Shown here piece by piece: positions 36,719 through 46,894 of a stretch of 64,000 nt of DNA. The number at the start of each line of letters is the position of its first letter. The first letter of the stretch is position 1. Position numbers and translations under genes: made by a program. Below the pieces are notes generated by a model that searched no databases, had not been told where the DNA came from, and saw only the letters and a list, made by a program, of their open reading frames with translations. The DNA comes from Heliopora coerulea (taxonomy: Eukaryota > Cnidaria > Anthozoa > Scleralcyonacea > Helioporidae). The stretch spans positions 62,001 through 126,000 of the forward strand of contig JASJOG010000212.1 of the NCBI GenBank assembly GCA_030142905.1, written 5' to 3'.

Positions 36719-37126
36719 AAAAGGCGAAATTATTGGGGGAAAAATTTCAGTCATTTCTCTAAAAAGATTGTTGTTTTTTTCTCAAAAATTATCCTTCACA
36801 GATTTACCGATAGTTTTTTAAGTAGTCCTTTGAAAGATAATTGAACTAACTTCACAAAAACGATTATTAATGATCCAAGATTTCTGATCGATGATTGACA
36901 ACCCGATTTTGAGAGCCAGAAGATGATATACAGAAATATTTACATAACACTATCATTTTACTTGGTATATTCAATGAAATGAAATGCTCATATTGATATT
37001 TATTGCATAATTCAGCAGGTATTCTTCTTATAACTATACGCAGACCTACCAGTGACTTGAAAACTTTTGAACGTAAGTTGCAAGAACAAGGAACATGCCG
37101 CGAACCGTTGGAACAATATATGAATT

Positions 37127-37140
37127 ACATACATACATAC

Positions 37141-37172
<32 letters not shown>
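37127..37172. repeat. (CATA)n/(TA)n microsatellite
   Basis: ACATACATACATACATATAC followed by a TA run, about 410 bases after the stop codon of receptor 1. Confidence 0.9.
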
Positions 37173-37380
37173 ATAAATGTGTACATCTGAAAACTTTGAA
37201 ATTGAAAAAGTTAAATATTCAAAAGAAAAAACATTGCTGTTTTCTTACCAAGATTCTTTGATATACTGAAACAGATATACCCAAGGGTTCACCACAACGT
37301 CTGCCTGTTGGTACCTTCGGTTTAAGTTTTACCTGACCTACAGAATAGTAAAATTGTAAGAGATAATTAAGAAGTTATTG

Positions 37381-38370
37381 ATCACGATCATGCTGATCAT
37401 GGAAATGACGATGATGATGATAATGAAGACAACGATAGAATTGATCACGTCGACGTTGATGACTGAGATGAAAATCACAGTAATTAGAAAAATATTTGAT
37501 GAGGGTGAGGAAGACGAAGTTTGATAAATACGATACGTATGAATACGATCAAGAAGATGATGACAGTGAAGATGAAGATATTGCTAATGGAAATAATCAT
37601 GGATACCATGAAAACGACAAAGGTGAGGGAAATTTTGATCGCAGTATGACTTTGATGAAGACCGAGGAGAAGACCGCGATAACCCCAAAGATATCAGTGG
37701 ATAACACAAGAGATGACATTAATAACAAAGGTCAATATGGAAATGATAATGAGTACGATGAGGACGATAATGAAGACGACGATGGTGATGATGATGACGA
37801 TAAGCACAATTACGACGATGATAAAGTGGATTATAATGATCAATATTATGGAAATGAGGATAATGGTAACAGTGATTATGGCGATAATGATGAATACTAC
37901 AATGATCACAGGGTAGTAACAATGATGGCGATGATGATGATTATGATGGTGATGAGGATTATGATAATTATGATGACGATGATGATGTTGACGATGATAA
38001 TGGTAATGATGATGATGATGTTGATGATGATGATAACAATGATGATGATGATGATGATGATGATGGTAATGACGACGACGACGATGATGATGATGATAAT
38101 AATGATGACGATAATGGTGAAGGTCACGTTTACGTCGATGAGGACAATCACGATGATGAAGAGAATTATGATAAATATAACATAAATGAGGATGACGAAA
38201 ATGATAATAATGATGATCACTATGATGATCACAGTGTAATGATCATGATGCTGATGATCATAACATTGATGACGACGATGATGATGATGACGATAATGGT
38301 GATGATTATTATGACGATAAAGACAATAATGACAACGAAGATGACGAGGAAATGAGAGAATCAATATTAT
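37381..38370. repeat. About 1 kb of degenerate GAT/GAC/AAT trinucleotide repeat
   Basis: The tract is dominated by GATGAT, GACGAT and AATGAT units. The frame from 37496 to 38185 gives an Asp/Glu/Asn-rich stretch that turns into a Met/Thr/Ile-rich one where the repeat slips phase, and the other frames are equally open. This is what a decaying triplet repeat produces, so no protein is annotated. Confidence 0.85.
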
Positions 38371-40430
38371 CAGGGCCATCGTGATGGATGATCATCATCA
38401 TGAAGGGCAGAATATGGTTCAGCGGAAAAAGAACACGGTAACTAAGTTATTTGTTGCATGGCAACTGAGTAAAAACCATCAGCTCTACTGCCGATAACAT
38501 CAGAATAAAAATAATCATTAGAAAAAGGGTTTTTGGGTGGGGATTTTATTTTATTGAGATTAAAGCTGGAAAAAAAATACCAAAGCTATACAGAAAGTCT
38601 GCAAATCGTTGCAACTGCTTAGTGATGACCGAGCAAATTACACCATTGTACGAAACAATGAGATTTAATCACATTCATACAATTAGAAAGACATAAACAT
38701 ATATAAAATATTTGCAAACCATCGCTTAGGAACTCATTCATTTAACATTACTGCGTAGGCAGTAGGCAAAAATAAAACATTAAAAATGTAAACTACGTGC
38801 GTAGGCAGACTTCAAAATGGAAACAAATGACACCTCGAGTTATAATAACGAGAGGAAGAATGAAAAAAGATAGACTTCACGGAAGCTATTCATTAGGACG
38901 GTATTATACGTCTTCAAATACAAAATCGTACAATTTTGGGGAGATCTTAATAACTTTCAGAGAACTAATCAAATGCTTTCAAAACATTTGATATGCTGTT
39001 TTGCTCAGGAACATCCGAAATCTGAAAGGGTCTCCCACTTCGGAAAAAAAAAAGAAACTCATAAAAACCCTTTATGAAAGAAGTTATAAATATAGTGAGT
39101 ATGATATGGTCGTGACAGAGACGCTAAGTAGGCACTCGAGAACGTTTCCGCTTGTCTAAATGTAAATAACTAAGAATACGAACACAAGTCTAATTGGCTC
39201 TCCAAGTCGCATGCTCAAAGATAGTTTATATAAATAACATTCGCAGGTGTCAACGACAAACGTTGAATTGATATTAGCCATTCAATGACCTTCTTGTTTA
39301 GTCCCAGCTACAAACGTACTACTTCAATTTCTAGAGATTAAAGATATCAAGGGATCATTACCGGTTTACTAAACAAACGAAAAGTTTTCGGAAGACAGGA
39401 TTGAGTAGTATACGAGGAATAACATGGCGAACCGTTCTGAACCAAGTCAGTTTACAACAAGCAGAATTTAAAGGTAAGAGAAAGATAGGAAGGACGTGAA
39501 CATTTTCTCATATTAATTTTTAACAGAGACGTGCAGAGTACAACGTACGACGCGAAGTTCGTCGTTTGTAAGAATTTCAAGACTGGTGCTGTTCAGCTGT
39601 GACAGTGAAATGGATATCGTCAACATGCAGTATTGTCATATCTAGTTATTTCTCCAACGCTTAACTATGACTAAGGGCTGGATCATTTTTAGGTAAACTT
39701 AATTTCGATCGTAATTAATCCTGATTTACAGAATGAGGGATTGTCTTAAGGTTTTAACACGGCCTCACACATTCGGATTTTATCCGTGACATTGTAAGGC
39801 ACGCACGGTGTCAAGTGTTATTGCTGCCGTATGTTATTTGACTACGGGATACTGTCTTTCTAAAATAAAGGACAAAAGTTATGAAAATTGTTGAAATGCA
39901 GGACGCTAATGCATTCCAAATTTCAGTGTCCATATTTGATTCAGTTAATCTATTTCACAAATTTCCACAAAATGTCATTGTTATCCACCCTGAACAACAA
40001 TTGAAGTTATGTAAAGTAATCTCACCAGCCTAACTTATACAACACAGTTAAATGTGGTTGCAATGGCACATGAACGGAACATAAAAACATTTAGATTTCA
40101 ACTTTAGAAAGAAAACTCTTAATTTTCTTTCTAGGTGATACCCGGTGTTAGTTAGAAAGTGGTACTTAAATCATAAATTCAAATAAAAATAAACAATTCA
40201 ATCAACAATCCAGAAATAGTCACAGATAAAATCGTCACATGACAATGAAACATAGCCTTGAGGTCACTGAAGTAGTCAAGTCATGGTGATTAGGTAAAGT
40301 TTGGGAAAACACTGCAACAACTTTAACGACTAAAAACCATTGTGAAACCTAATTATTAGGTTTGAAAAAAACTTTAAAATAAAGACAAAATATCACTGTG
40401 CACAAAAACTATAACCGGCCGACGGTTTAA

Positions 40431-40610
40431 GCAAATACAAAATAGACCAGATTCCGAAAAATGTCATTATCAAACCATAAAAAAATGAGTCGAAATATTG
40501 CCTGAAATAGAGTCGAAATATTACAGTGTAACTTCTTGTCCATTCTTTTTTTTACTTGAATCGCAAGCTAAGGATGACATTTTTCGGACTCTGTTTTATT
40601 TTGTATCCAC
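40431..40610. mobile_element. Diverged foldback related to the 26067 element
   Basis: The left arm GCAAATACAAAATAGACCAG continues with TTCCGAAAAATGTCAT, and an inverted copy forms the right arm. Flanking sequence (CCGGCCGAC) and arm order match the left side of the 26067-26315 element (CCAGCCGAC, then TCCGAACAAT). Confidence 0.6.
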
Positions 40611-41105
40611 TATTCTCAGTTTCGTGTTATTTTATAGCTGAAATATTTAGTGTACAAGACGTTGGTCGTCAGTGTGTTTCTTGCACAACCACCATTGATA
40701 TTACCACTTGATTTTTTTTTTCCAAAACAAAAGAAATAATTTTTAGTCTCCCAGCTTGTTCTATACTCCGTCTTTGTTGAACACACGAAGTTATTGGGAT
40801 GGTTTATACACAAGAGAAAATAAGCAGCGGCTGTTCATGTAAATCCACCATTCGCAGCTAACCTAAGTCTAGGCGTATACTAGCTGCAGTTTATTTAAAT
40901 CGCGAACCACCTCACTGAGGACTATTAATACAGTTGTCGGCGACTTTTTTGGCCAAGGCTTATATTTGCCGAGATTTATTTTAGTCGCGCACCACCGCAT
41001 TTACTCTCTTATAAACGGCCCTGTTGAAAGCATTTCAACGTTTTCACGACGACATTGACATTTAAGACTCCATCTACACGATAAGATTGTCACATGTGAT
41101 TGTCC

Positions 41106-42085
41106 ACCCTGACGTATCCAATTCACTCTCAAGAGCACAATTCCATCAAACTGTTTGTTAACAAATGTTGCAATACGTCCTGAACACTCCCTACGATTTA
41201 ATCACAATACCAAAACGAAGAATCGCATGCAACGATCGTTCTTAGTAGATCAGGCCTAAAACGTTGAGAGTATTCGATTTTATCTAATAATCCACTGTCT
41301 AGGACTGCTTATGGACGTTTAAGAGGAGGGTAGAAAAGCACCTTGAGTTCGCTGTAACAGCAATGAACAGTTTAGTTTGAATGTACTGTTGGTGACGGTA
41401 GATCGTCCAGATTAGTGTAGTCTTGAGAAAGACTGTTGGTGATTGATGTTTAGACAGCTTCAGCGGTGGTCATCTTCCTTCCACTCTGAAGATGACAAGC
41501 GCTGAGGCCGTCAAAACGTCAGTCACCAACAGTCTTTCTCAAGTTGACAGTGACCTGGACAATCTACTATCACCAACACGTGCAGATTCTCTCGAGTTCA
41601 AACCATTCACTTTATATGTTTGAATGCGAAAGTATTTGATAAGGCCCGCCAACTGCACGATATGATCAGGAGAATAAAGGGTTACAATATCAGACAATTT
41701 TTGAGAAAAATCAAGATATTCTCTAAAAGTACTTAACTAATTTAGTCCAAAGTTTATCAGATTAAAATACCGATTTTAGTCAACAAACTGAAAAAAAATT
41801 AAATATTCTCTGATAATTAACATCTTTATCTCAACTCCCAAGTGTTAATTATACCGTATTATATAGAAATATATTTACTTAATATAAAAATATAAAATAA
41901 AATGACACGATGGCAGGATATAATTGTCGCCAACAATTCTTCACCCTGAGGTATCCGAATACCTCATAAGAGCACCATTCTTGCCAACTATTCACTCGTG
42001 AATATTGCAACACGTCCTTAAGACTCCTGTCACTTAATCGTACATATATCAGAAGGAACAATGGTGTGCAACAATCGTACCATGT
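41106..42085. repeat. Pair of diverged direct repeats, about 140 bases each
   Basis: The copy at 41106-41240 contains ACCCTGACGTATCC, AAGAGCACAATTC and TTGCAATACGTCC. The copy at 41943-42085 contains ACCCTGAGGTATCC, AAGAGCACCATTC and TTGCAACACGTCC, in the same order and spacing. Both end near a TGCAACGATCGT / TGCAACAATCGT block. The origin is unknown; it could be a duplicated transposon fragment. Confidence 0.6.
41387..41579. mobile_element. MITE-like foldback element
   Basis: The left arm TGTTGGTGACGGTAGAT, followed by CTTGAGAAAGACTGTTGGTG, is mirrored by the right arm with CACCAACAGTCTTTCTCAAG and ATCTACTATCACCAACA. An AAACGTCAG segment lies near the loop. Non-coding. Confidence 0.75.
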
Positions 42086-44025
42086 GGATCAGACCGTACG
42101 ATCGCCATTCTAACGTTCCCGAAAACTTTTCGGGAATCCTTTTCAAGAGGATTTCACGAAAACACGACGCGCAAGTTAAGCACGACTAGGCGATACAACA
42201 AGACTTTTCTTCCAACGTAAACGAAATGAACAACTTGAGACCCCTAGAGTATTCTTCATGCTGCCTTGCCACCAGGCAAGACGTAAGGAAGAGCATCTGC
42301 GCCTTTTTGCGACGACGCCAGCAATTAAAACACGCATAGCTCAGGGATATTTGTAACTAAAAACGTTGATTGGCCGATAAAATATGAAGACAGTATAAAT
42401 AGAAGATAAAGTGGTTAGTGTACGGGCGTCGGCATTGCAGCTTTTATGGACTTAGTCAGTAAACTCTTTAACATGATATTCGCCCTGAAGGTCATTCTAT
42501 TTCACAACAAAGGCATTTCCACTACCGCTGCCGTCAACGTAAAATGAACAAGCAGCTTTAATGTTTGTATTAACGTTGTGTTGACGCAATATGTTTTTAC
42601 CCTAGCATTTTAAAACTCTTTCTTTCGGTTTCAGGATCACTCTCACGGTAACATGAAGTAAAGATTTCATGATTAAGAATGTGAATCCGCATCTTCGGGT
42701 TTGCTGTTCTATCGTTTGAGTTACTGAGTCAAATGGAAACAGTATGCTTGTAGAATGCAAATTTATTTTCAAGTTAAAACCCGAGACGTCTCCCAAACAT
42801 AAAAACAAACATTAGACTTCCTTGATCGTACTCAGGATAACGACAGCGGTCGGGAAGTGCGAAGTTCTTGGGAAGGAATACCTAATCAACTCTACTTCCA
42901 TAAAAAAATTGTCTGCCATTTTTTTAAATAACCCTCCATGACATGAAGGTAATTAGTAATCGAATTAAAGTGTTCTCTCAAACTTAGCTGGGAAAGAAGG
43001 TTGTTTGAATTTTTAATGGTCCAGTTAAAGAGGCAAAGCTTAGCAAGAACGACTAAAATGGTTGTCTTGACGTCATAGCATCAACCACAATAAATCGGAG
43101 CCAACTTTGTTGATAGTATGACGTCAGAGAGTGCATTCCCATCATTCTTAAGTAGCTTCACCTCTTCCGATATAATTGTTATACCGGCTTTTGTATCCCA
43201 AACATTTCAGCTCGACTCTTCTCTACCCAGGGGAGTCTTCTATGATTTTACTCAAAGTTGACGCCGCACGATTTTACACTGCAAACGGAGACCGCTGGTC
43301 AGAAAAGGGTTAACCTCTTAAGGGTTCCCATTTACTGACGCTGATGTAATGTTTACAGCTGTTTGTTGGCGTTATCATAAAGAAATAATTTTCAGCTCAA
43401 AATTTCTATACAAGTAGCATATTCTTATATGACCACTACTGTTGTTCGGCATTTTGTCGATCTCAATACATCGGCAATCCCAATGTATCGAAAATCTCGA
43501 CAGACTTGTATGACTTAGTAATATCGAGGAAGTATTACGATTAATACGGGTATGTTCAGTGTATCGGCGTACCGACCACTCCTTGTTGGGGGGAACCAAT
43601 ACTCAAACAAACTAAACGTACATCCTTTAATTATACGAATTTCGAGATGAAACTTCGCGTGATTACGAGTTACCGTAGAACCCAATTAAACATGGCTGGA
43701 GTTTTTGTATTTTTACCATTGTTGTCGCAGCTTATACCGAATAGTTATTGGAGGTTACCAAATAAACTTCAAGTAGTGTTTATGTCGGGTTTTAATTGTT
43801 CATAGCGCGAGCTAACTGTCATGATAAATTGCGGCTATATGGCCTAAGGTTAAAGAAGCTACACACTCGATTGTATTGAAAGGAGAATATCTGGAGGAAT
43901 AAAAAACAGAGGTCAAAGAGAACATGAGCTAGTTACGTCATAACCATGACAAACATGGAAAGTTAAGTAAAGAGAACGCTGATTATAATGTGTACCCACT
44001 GAACGGGAGAAGCTATTTATGGTAG

Positions 44026-44076
44026 ATGAACGATCATCTACCTTAATATATCCAAGCTCTCATGTTTCTCAAACAG
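44026..44076 (-). repeat. Fragment of the tRNA-linked hairpin family
   Basis: The palindrome GGTAGATGAACGATCATCTACC is followed by the inverted form of GAGAGCTTGGATATATTAA, which also precedes the hairpin at 11526. Confidence 0.6.
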
Positions 44077-44611
44077 AAGCTATTTATGTTATAGAAAGGC
44101 CGCAACATTGCCAAATGTAATGTCCAAAGACAAAACTTCAAAGCTCTCAGTTCGGCCGGTGAGGCAAACTCTTCTCAATTGTTTGACGTCAAGGGAAGTT
44201 GTTATAGTGTCAGGTTTTATTTTAAGGAGCACTCAGAACACAAAGAACATTAATGACAAATAGATCTAGACTGACATGGAAAAGTCCATTCACACAATAC
44301 ATGTGGTAAGCTTAGATCGAATGTCAGCAATGTTTTGCCTAAATCCATGAAACTCTGCTCCTTAAAATTTAACTCAACTTTAATACTTGTACTACTAAAT
44401 AACAAATGCAAGCGAATAATATCAGCTTATCATTGCCTGACGAAGCCCTAAGTCAACAGATGGGAAGTGTATCATTGGCATTGAGCCGGGGTCCCATGAA
44501 ACGTCAAGTGTTATAGAGCGTTTTAGCTGACGTTTTTTTCTTCTTTCTTTTTCCTAGATTTAAAAAAAAGCTGACGGATCTGTTCAATAAAATCGAAGCA
44601 ATACAATCATC

Positions 44612-45625
44612 ATGAAAGAAATCAAAGAAACCGAGTTTATGAGAATCCAAGAACCGCTGGCGTTGATCTTAAGCATTATTAACGGAATTTCGAGCATTCT
44701 GGGAAGTTTTGGGAACGTTTCCCTAATCTCAGTCATTCTTTTCCACAAACAGCTTCGTGGAGCGTCCGAAATGCTTCTCGTCAGTCTTGGTCTGACTGAC
44801 TTTCTTTCATGCGCAGTGTATCTACCAATGTTGATAATTCGTCTGAACGCAACACATAAGCTCTCAACAGTGATGAACCAAACTCGGCGCGCCATTGGTC
44901 AAGCGACGGCCGTTAGTGCAAGTCTTAACCTATTTATGTTAACCGCTGATCAGTATGTATTCTTTCGCTGCCCGCTACGTTATATGAAATGGATGCGAAA
45001 GAAAGTCGTGATAACGGCCATCGTAGTCATTCATGTTATTGCAACAACTTGTGGCGTTTTCGCTTATCATGATATGGAAAGATCACAGTATCTGAAAACT
45101 GGCGTTATTGGTGCAGCCCTTCTTGCGTTCTTCTCCCTCCATTTTGCGATTTTTCGACTGGCTACAATACAGAGAAATAAAGTGGCCAATCAGCAGCTTT
45201 CTCTGCAACATAACTATAAGGTAACTGCCGGCGCAATGCGCCGTGCGAAACGAAATCTACGCACCGTGATGCTTTTCGGTATTTTGTACTTTGTAACCTG
45301 GCTGCCAGTGACGATTTTTCAGCTGTGGAACTCTATTTCTAAGAACAACGACACGCTTATATTTCAGACATATTTCTACCCATTGTTGACCGTCCAACAG
45401 ATCAGCTCTTTCGTGGATCCGTTTTTGTACTGTTATCGTAACAATAAAATCAAGGCAGTACTTTTGAAAATTGTCTCGAGGAAAACGAATCAGGTAGATA
45501 TCTCAGGGCAGACTGCGCAGCAATTGTCTTTTGCAAGTAGCAAGATTCACTTGGCTTCTCCATCACCCGTAAAAACGGCCCCGTCGTTAGTCCACGATAA
45601 AATAATCCACTCGTCAACGAGATGA
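44612..45625 (+). CDS. Orphan rhodopsin-like (class A) G protein-coupled receptor 2
   Basis: Paralogue of receptor 1, 337 residues on one coding exon. Helix 1 carries Asn35 (GSFGN) and helix 2 Asp63 (LGLTDFLS). The DRY motif is replaced by ADQY at 112-115. Helix 6 has TWLP at 229-232 and helix 7 has DPFLY at 269-273. As in receptor 1, the second extracellular loop is very short (AYHDMERSQY) and cysteines for the helix 3 to loop 2 bond are missing. The longer serine-rich tail (290-337) could be a phosphorylation region. Shared stretches such as LSIING, RRAxGQ and TWLPxTxFQxWN support common ancestry with receptor 1. Ligand and G protein are unknown. Loss of the DRY arginine may mean altered or constitutive coupling; that is inference. 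A CCTAG acceptor-like site lies about 55 bases upstream. Confidence 0.9.
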   Translation: MKEIKETEFMRIQEPLALILSIINGISSILGSFGNVSLISVILFHKQLRGASEMLLVSLGLTDFLSCAVYLPMLIIRLNATHKLSTVMNQTRRAIGQATAVSASLNLFMLTADQYVFFRCPLRYMKWMRKKVVITAIVVIHVIATTCGVFAYHDMERSQYLKTGVIGAALLAFFSLHFAIFRLATIQRNKVANQQLSLQHNYKVTAGAMRRAKRNLRTVMLFGILYFVTWLPVTIFQLWNSISKNNDTLIFQTYFYPLLTVQQISSFVDPFLYCYRNNKIKAVLLKIVSRKTNQVDISGQTAQQLSFASSKIHLASPSPVKTAPSLVHDKIIHSSTR

Positions 45626-46059
45626 TTGCCAGGTGGCAATTTCTAGCCTGGAGATTCTGATACCAGCGGCTGTTAGTGCTGCAATGTATTGGAGTTCACA
45701 ATGGAAGACCCAAGAAAAGTTATTCCAGGGTTCCATCGTATCTTGTGGATAAACTATAAAGTCAATTATCCTATAACCTGGCCTCAACAATTTAAAAACT
45801 CAACTAAAATGAATTCTGGCGTTTGGAAAGTTTGTACTGTGCATTGCTGGTCGAAGAGCAAGGAAAGCAATCAAGATGTCGATGCTCTAGATTGGTGGCT
45901 CATCTTAACGAACAGCCAATTATTTACGGTGAGATAAATATACCTCCAAAAAACAAAATGTACACTTACAGCATAAACTTTATCAATAACCCTCAAGTGC
46001 TTTGACTAGCATATCGTTCATCTGATTCCCAATTCCTGTAATGTTTATTGAACACTAAA

Positions 46060-46322
46060 GCCTGGTTCACACTAACAACATAAACATAAGGACAAGATCA
46101 GTACGAAAACAAAGCCGATGACATTTCCTCTGGGACTTACGAAAATAAAAGAACAAGAATTTTTCTTTGTTTCGTCTTTTGTTCGGTTCTTGGCTTATAG
46201 TTAGACTATGATCTTATATTTATGATTACGGCGATTCTTATGTCGCAGGCTTGACTTCATTTCTTTGTTTTGCCTTTTGTTTTAACCTTAAGCTTATGCT
46301 TATGTTCAAGTGTCAACCAGGC
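46060..46322. mobile_element. MITE with GCCTGGTT termini and TAAA target duplication
   Basis: The element begins GCCTGGTTCACACTAACAAC and ends with the inverted form of GCCTGGTTGACACTTGAAC. TAAA flanks it directly on both sides (46056-46059 and 46323-46326), as expected of a target-site duplication. It is 263 bp and non-coding; a short target site points to a cut-and-paste DNA transposon superfamily. Confidence 0.85.
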
Positions 46323-46847
46323 TAAACAGACTTGGAAAGTGCTTGGAGGGATGTCAATATGCTTTTGAAGTAAATATCAAGAAGAAAATCGATGAGACCT
46401 GCACTCTTAATATAACGAGAGACATGTTGCCTTCCACCTTCAAAAGTGGGAGCGATTTTCGCTGCTCCTGGGGTACAAGACCAATGAGTAGTTCTGTCAG
46501 CAGTCTACCATAACTTACAAATTCCTTACATTTTTAAATTATGTAACCGTATCAATGAAAAGTTAAAGTAAAAAACGATATTATGTTTTACCTGTTAACT
46601 TGAAGTCTTTAAACTTGTCATTTTCAAAGCTGCAGTTCCTTCTGTCTCCGGCTGTCCCCAAGTCTTTTTAACATTTCACTCGCAGCACTAACCAGTATTC
46701 TTCAGTGCTTGCTATCAAGGTAAATTAAGCAAAATCAAAAAATAAAAAGAACTAAAGATAGACGAAGGTGTCAAAGAAAACCTTGACTGAAATTTGGCGC
46801 CAATCTTCCTGCACCCACAATACACAGCAAGCTCATTCCCCCAAGAA

Positions 46848-46856
46848 TCTCGCGAG
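46848..46856 (+). promoter_or_regulatory. TCTCGCGAG promoter-type element upstream of TRDMT1
   Basis: The palindromic TCTCGCGAG lies 39 bases before the TRDMT1 start codon. The same type of CGCG element is known near transcription starts of housekeeping genes in vertebrates. Use in this organism is inference. Confidence 0.4.
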
Positions 46857-46894
46857 TTATTTCACGACACGAGAGTTGTCCCGAAAAATTCAAC

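Larger units (their letters stand above)
36719..44611. other. Non-coding region between the two receptors
   Basis: About 7.9 kb without a recognisable gene. It holds the trinucleotide repeat tract 37381-38370, foldbacks at 40431 and 41387, a diverged direct repeat (41106 and 41943) and a fragment of the tRNA-linked hairpin family at 44026-44076. A pyrimidine tract ending CCTAG at about 44556 resembles a splice acceptor before the second receptor. Confidence 0.5.
45626..46894. other. Intergenic region between receptor 2 and TRDMT1
   Basis: It holds one MITE (46060-46322) and the TRDMT1 promoter side. The short open frames at 45689-46005 and 46310-46513 match nothing I know. Confidence 0.5.

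Noticed and set aside
37496..38185. 229-codon plus-strand frame, acidic then methionine-rich
   Set aside because: It lies entirely in a decaying GAT/GAC repeat. All three frames and the other strand are open too, and composition changes abruptly where the repeat slips.
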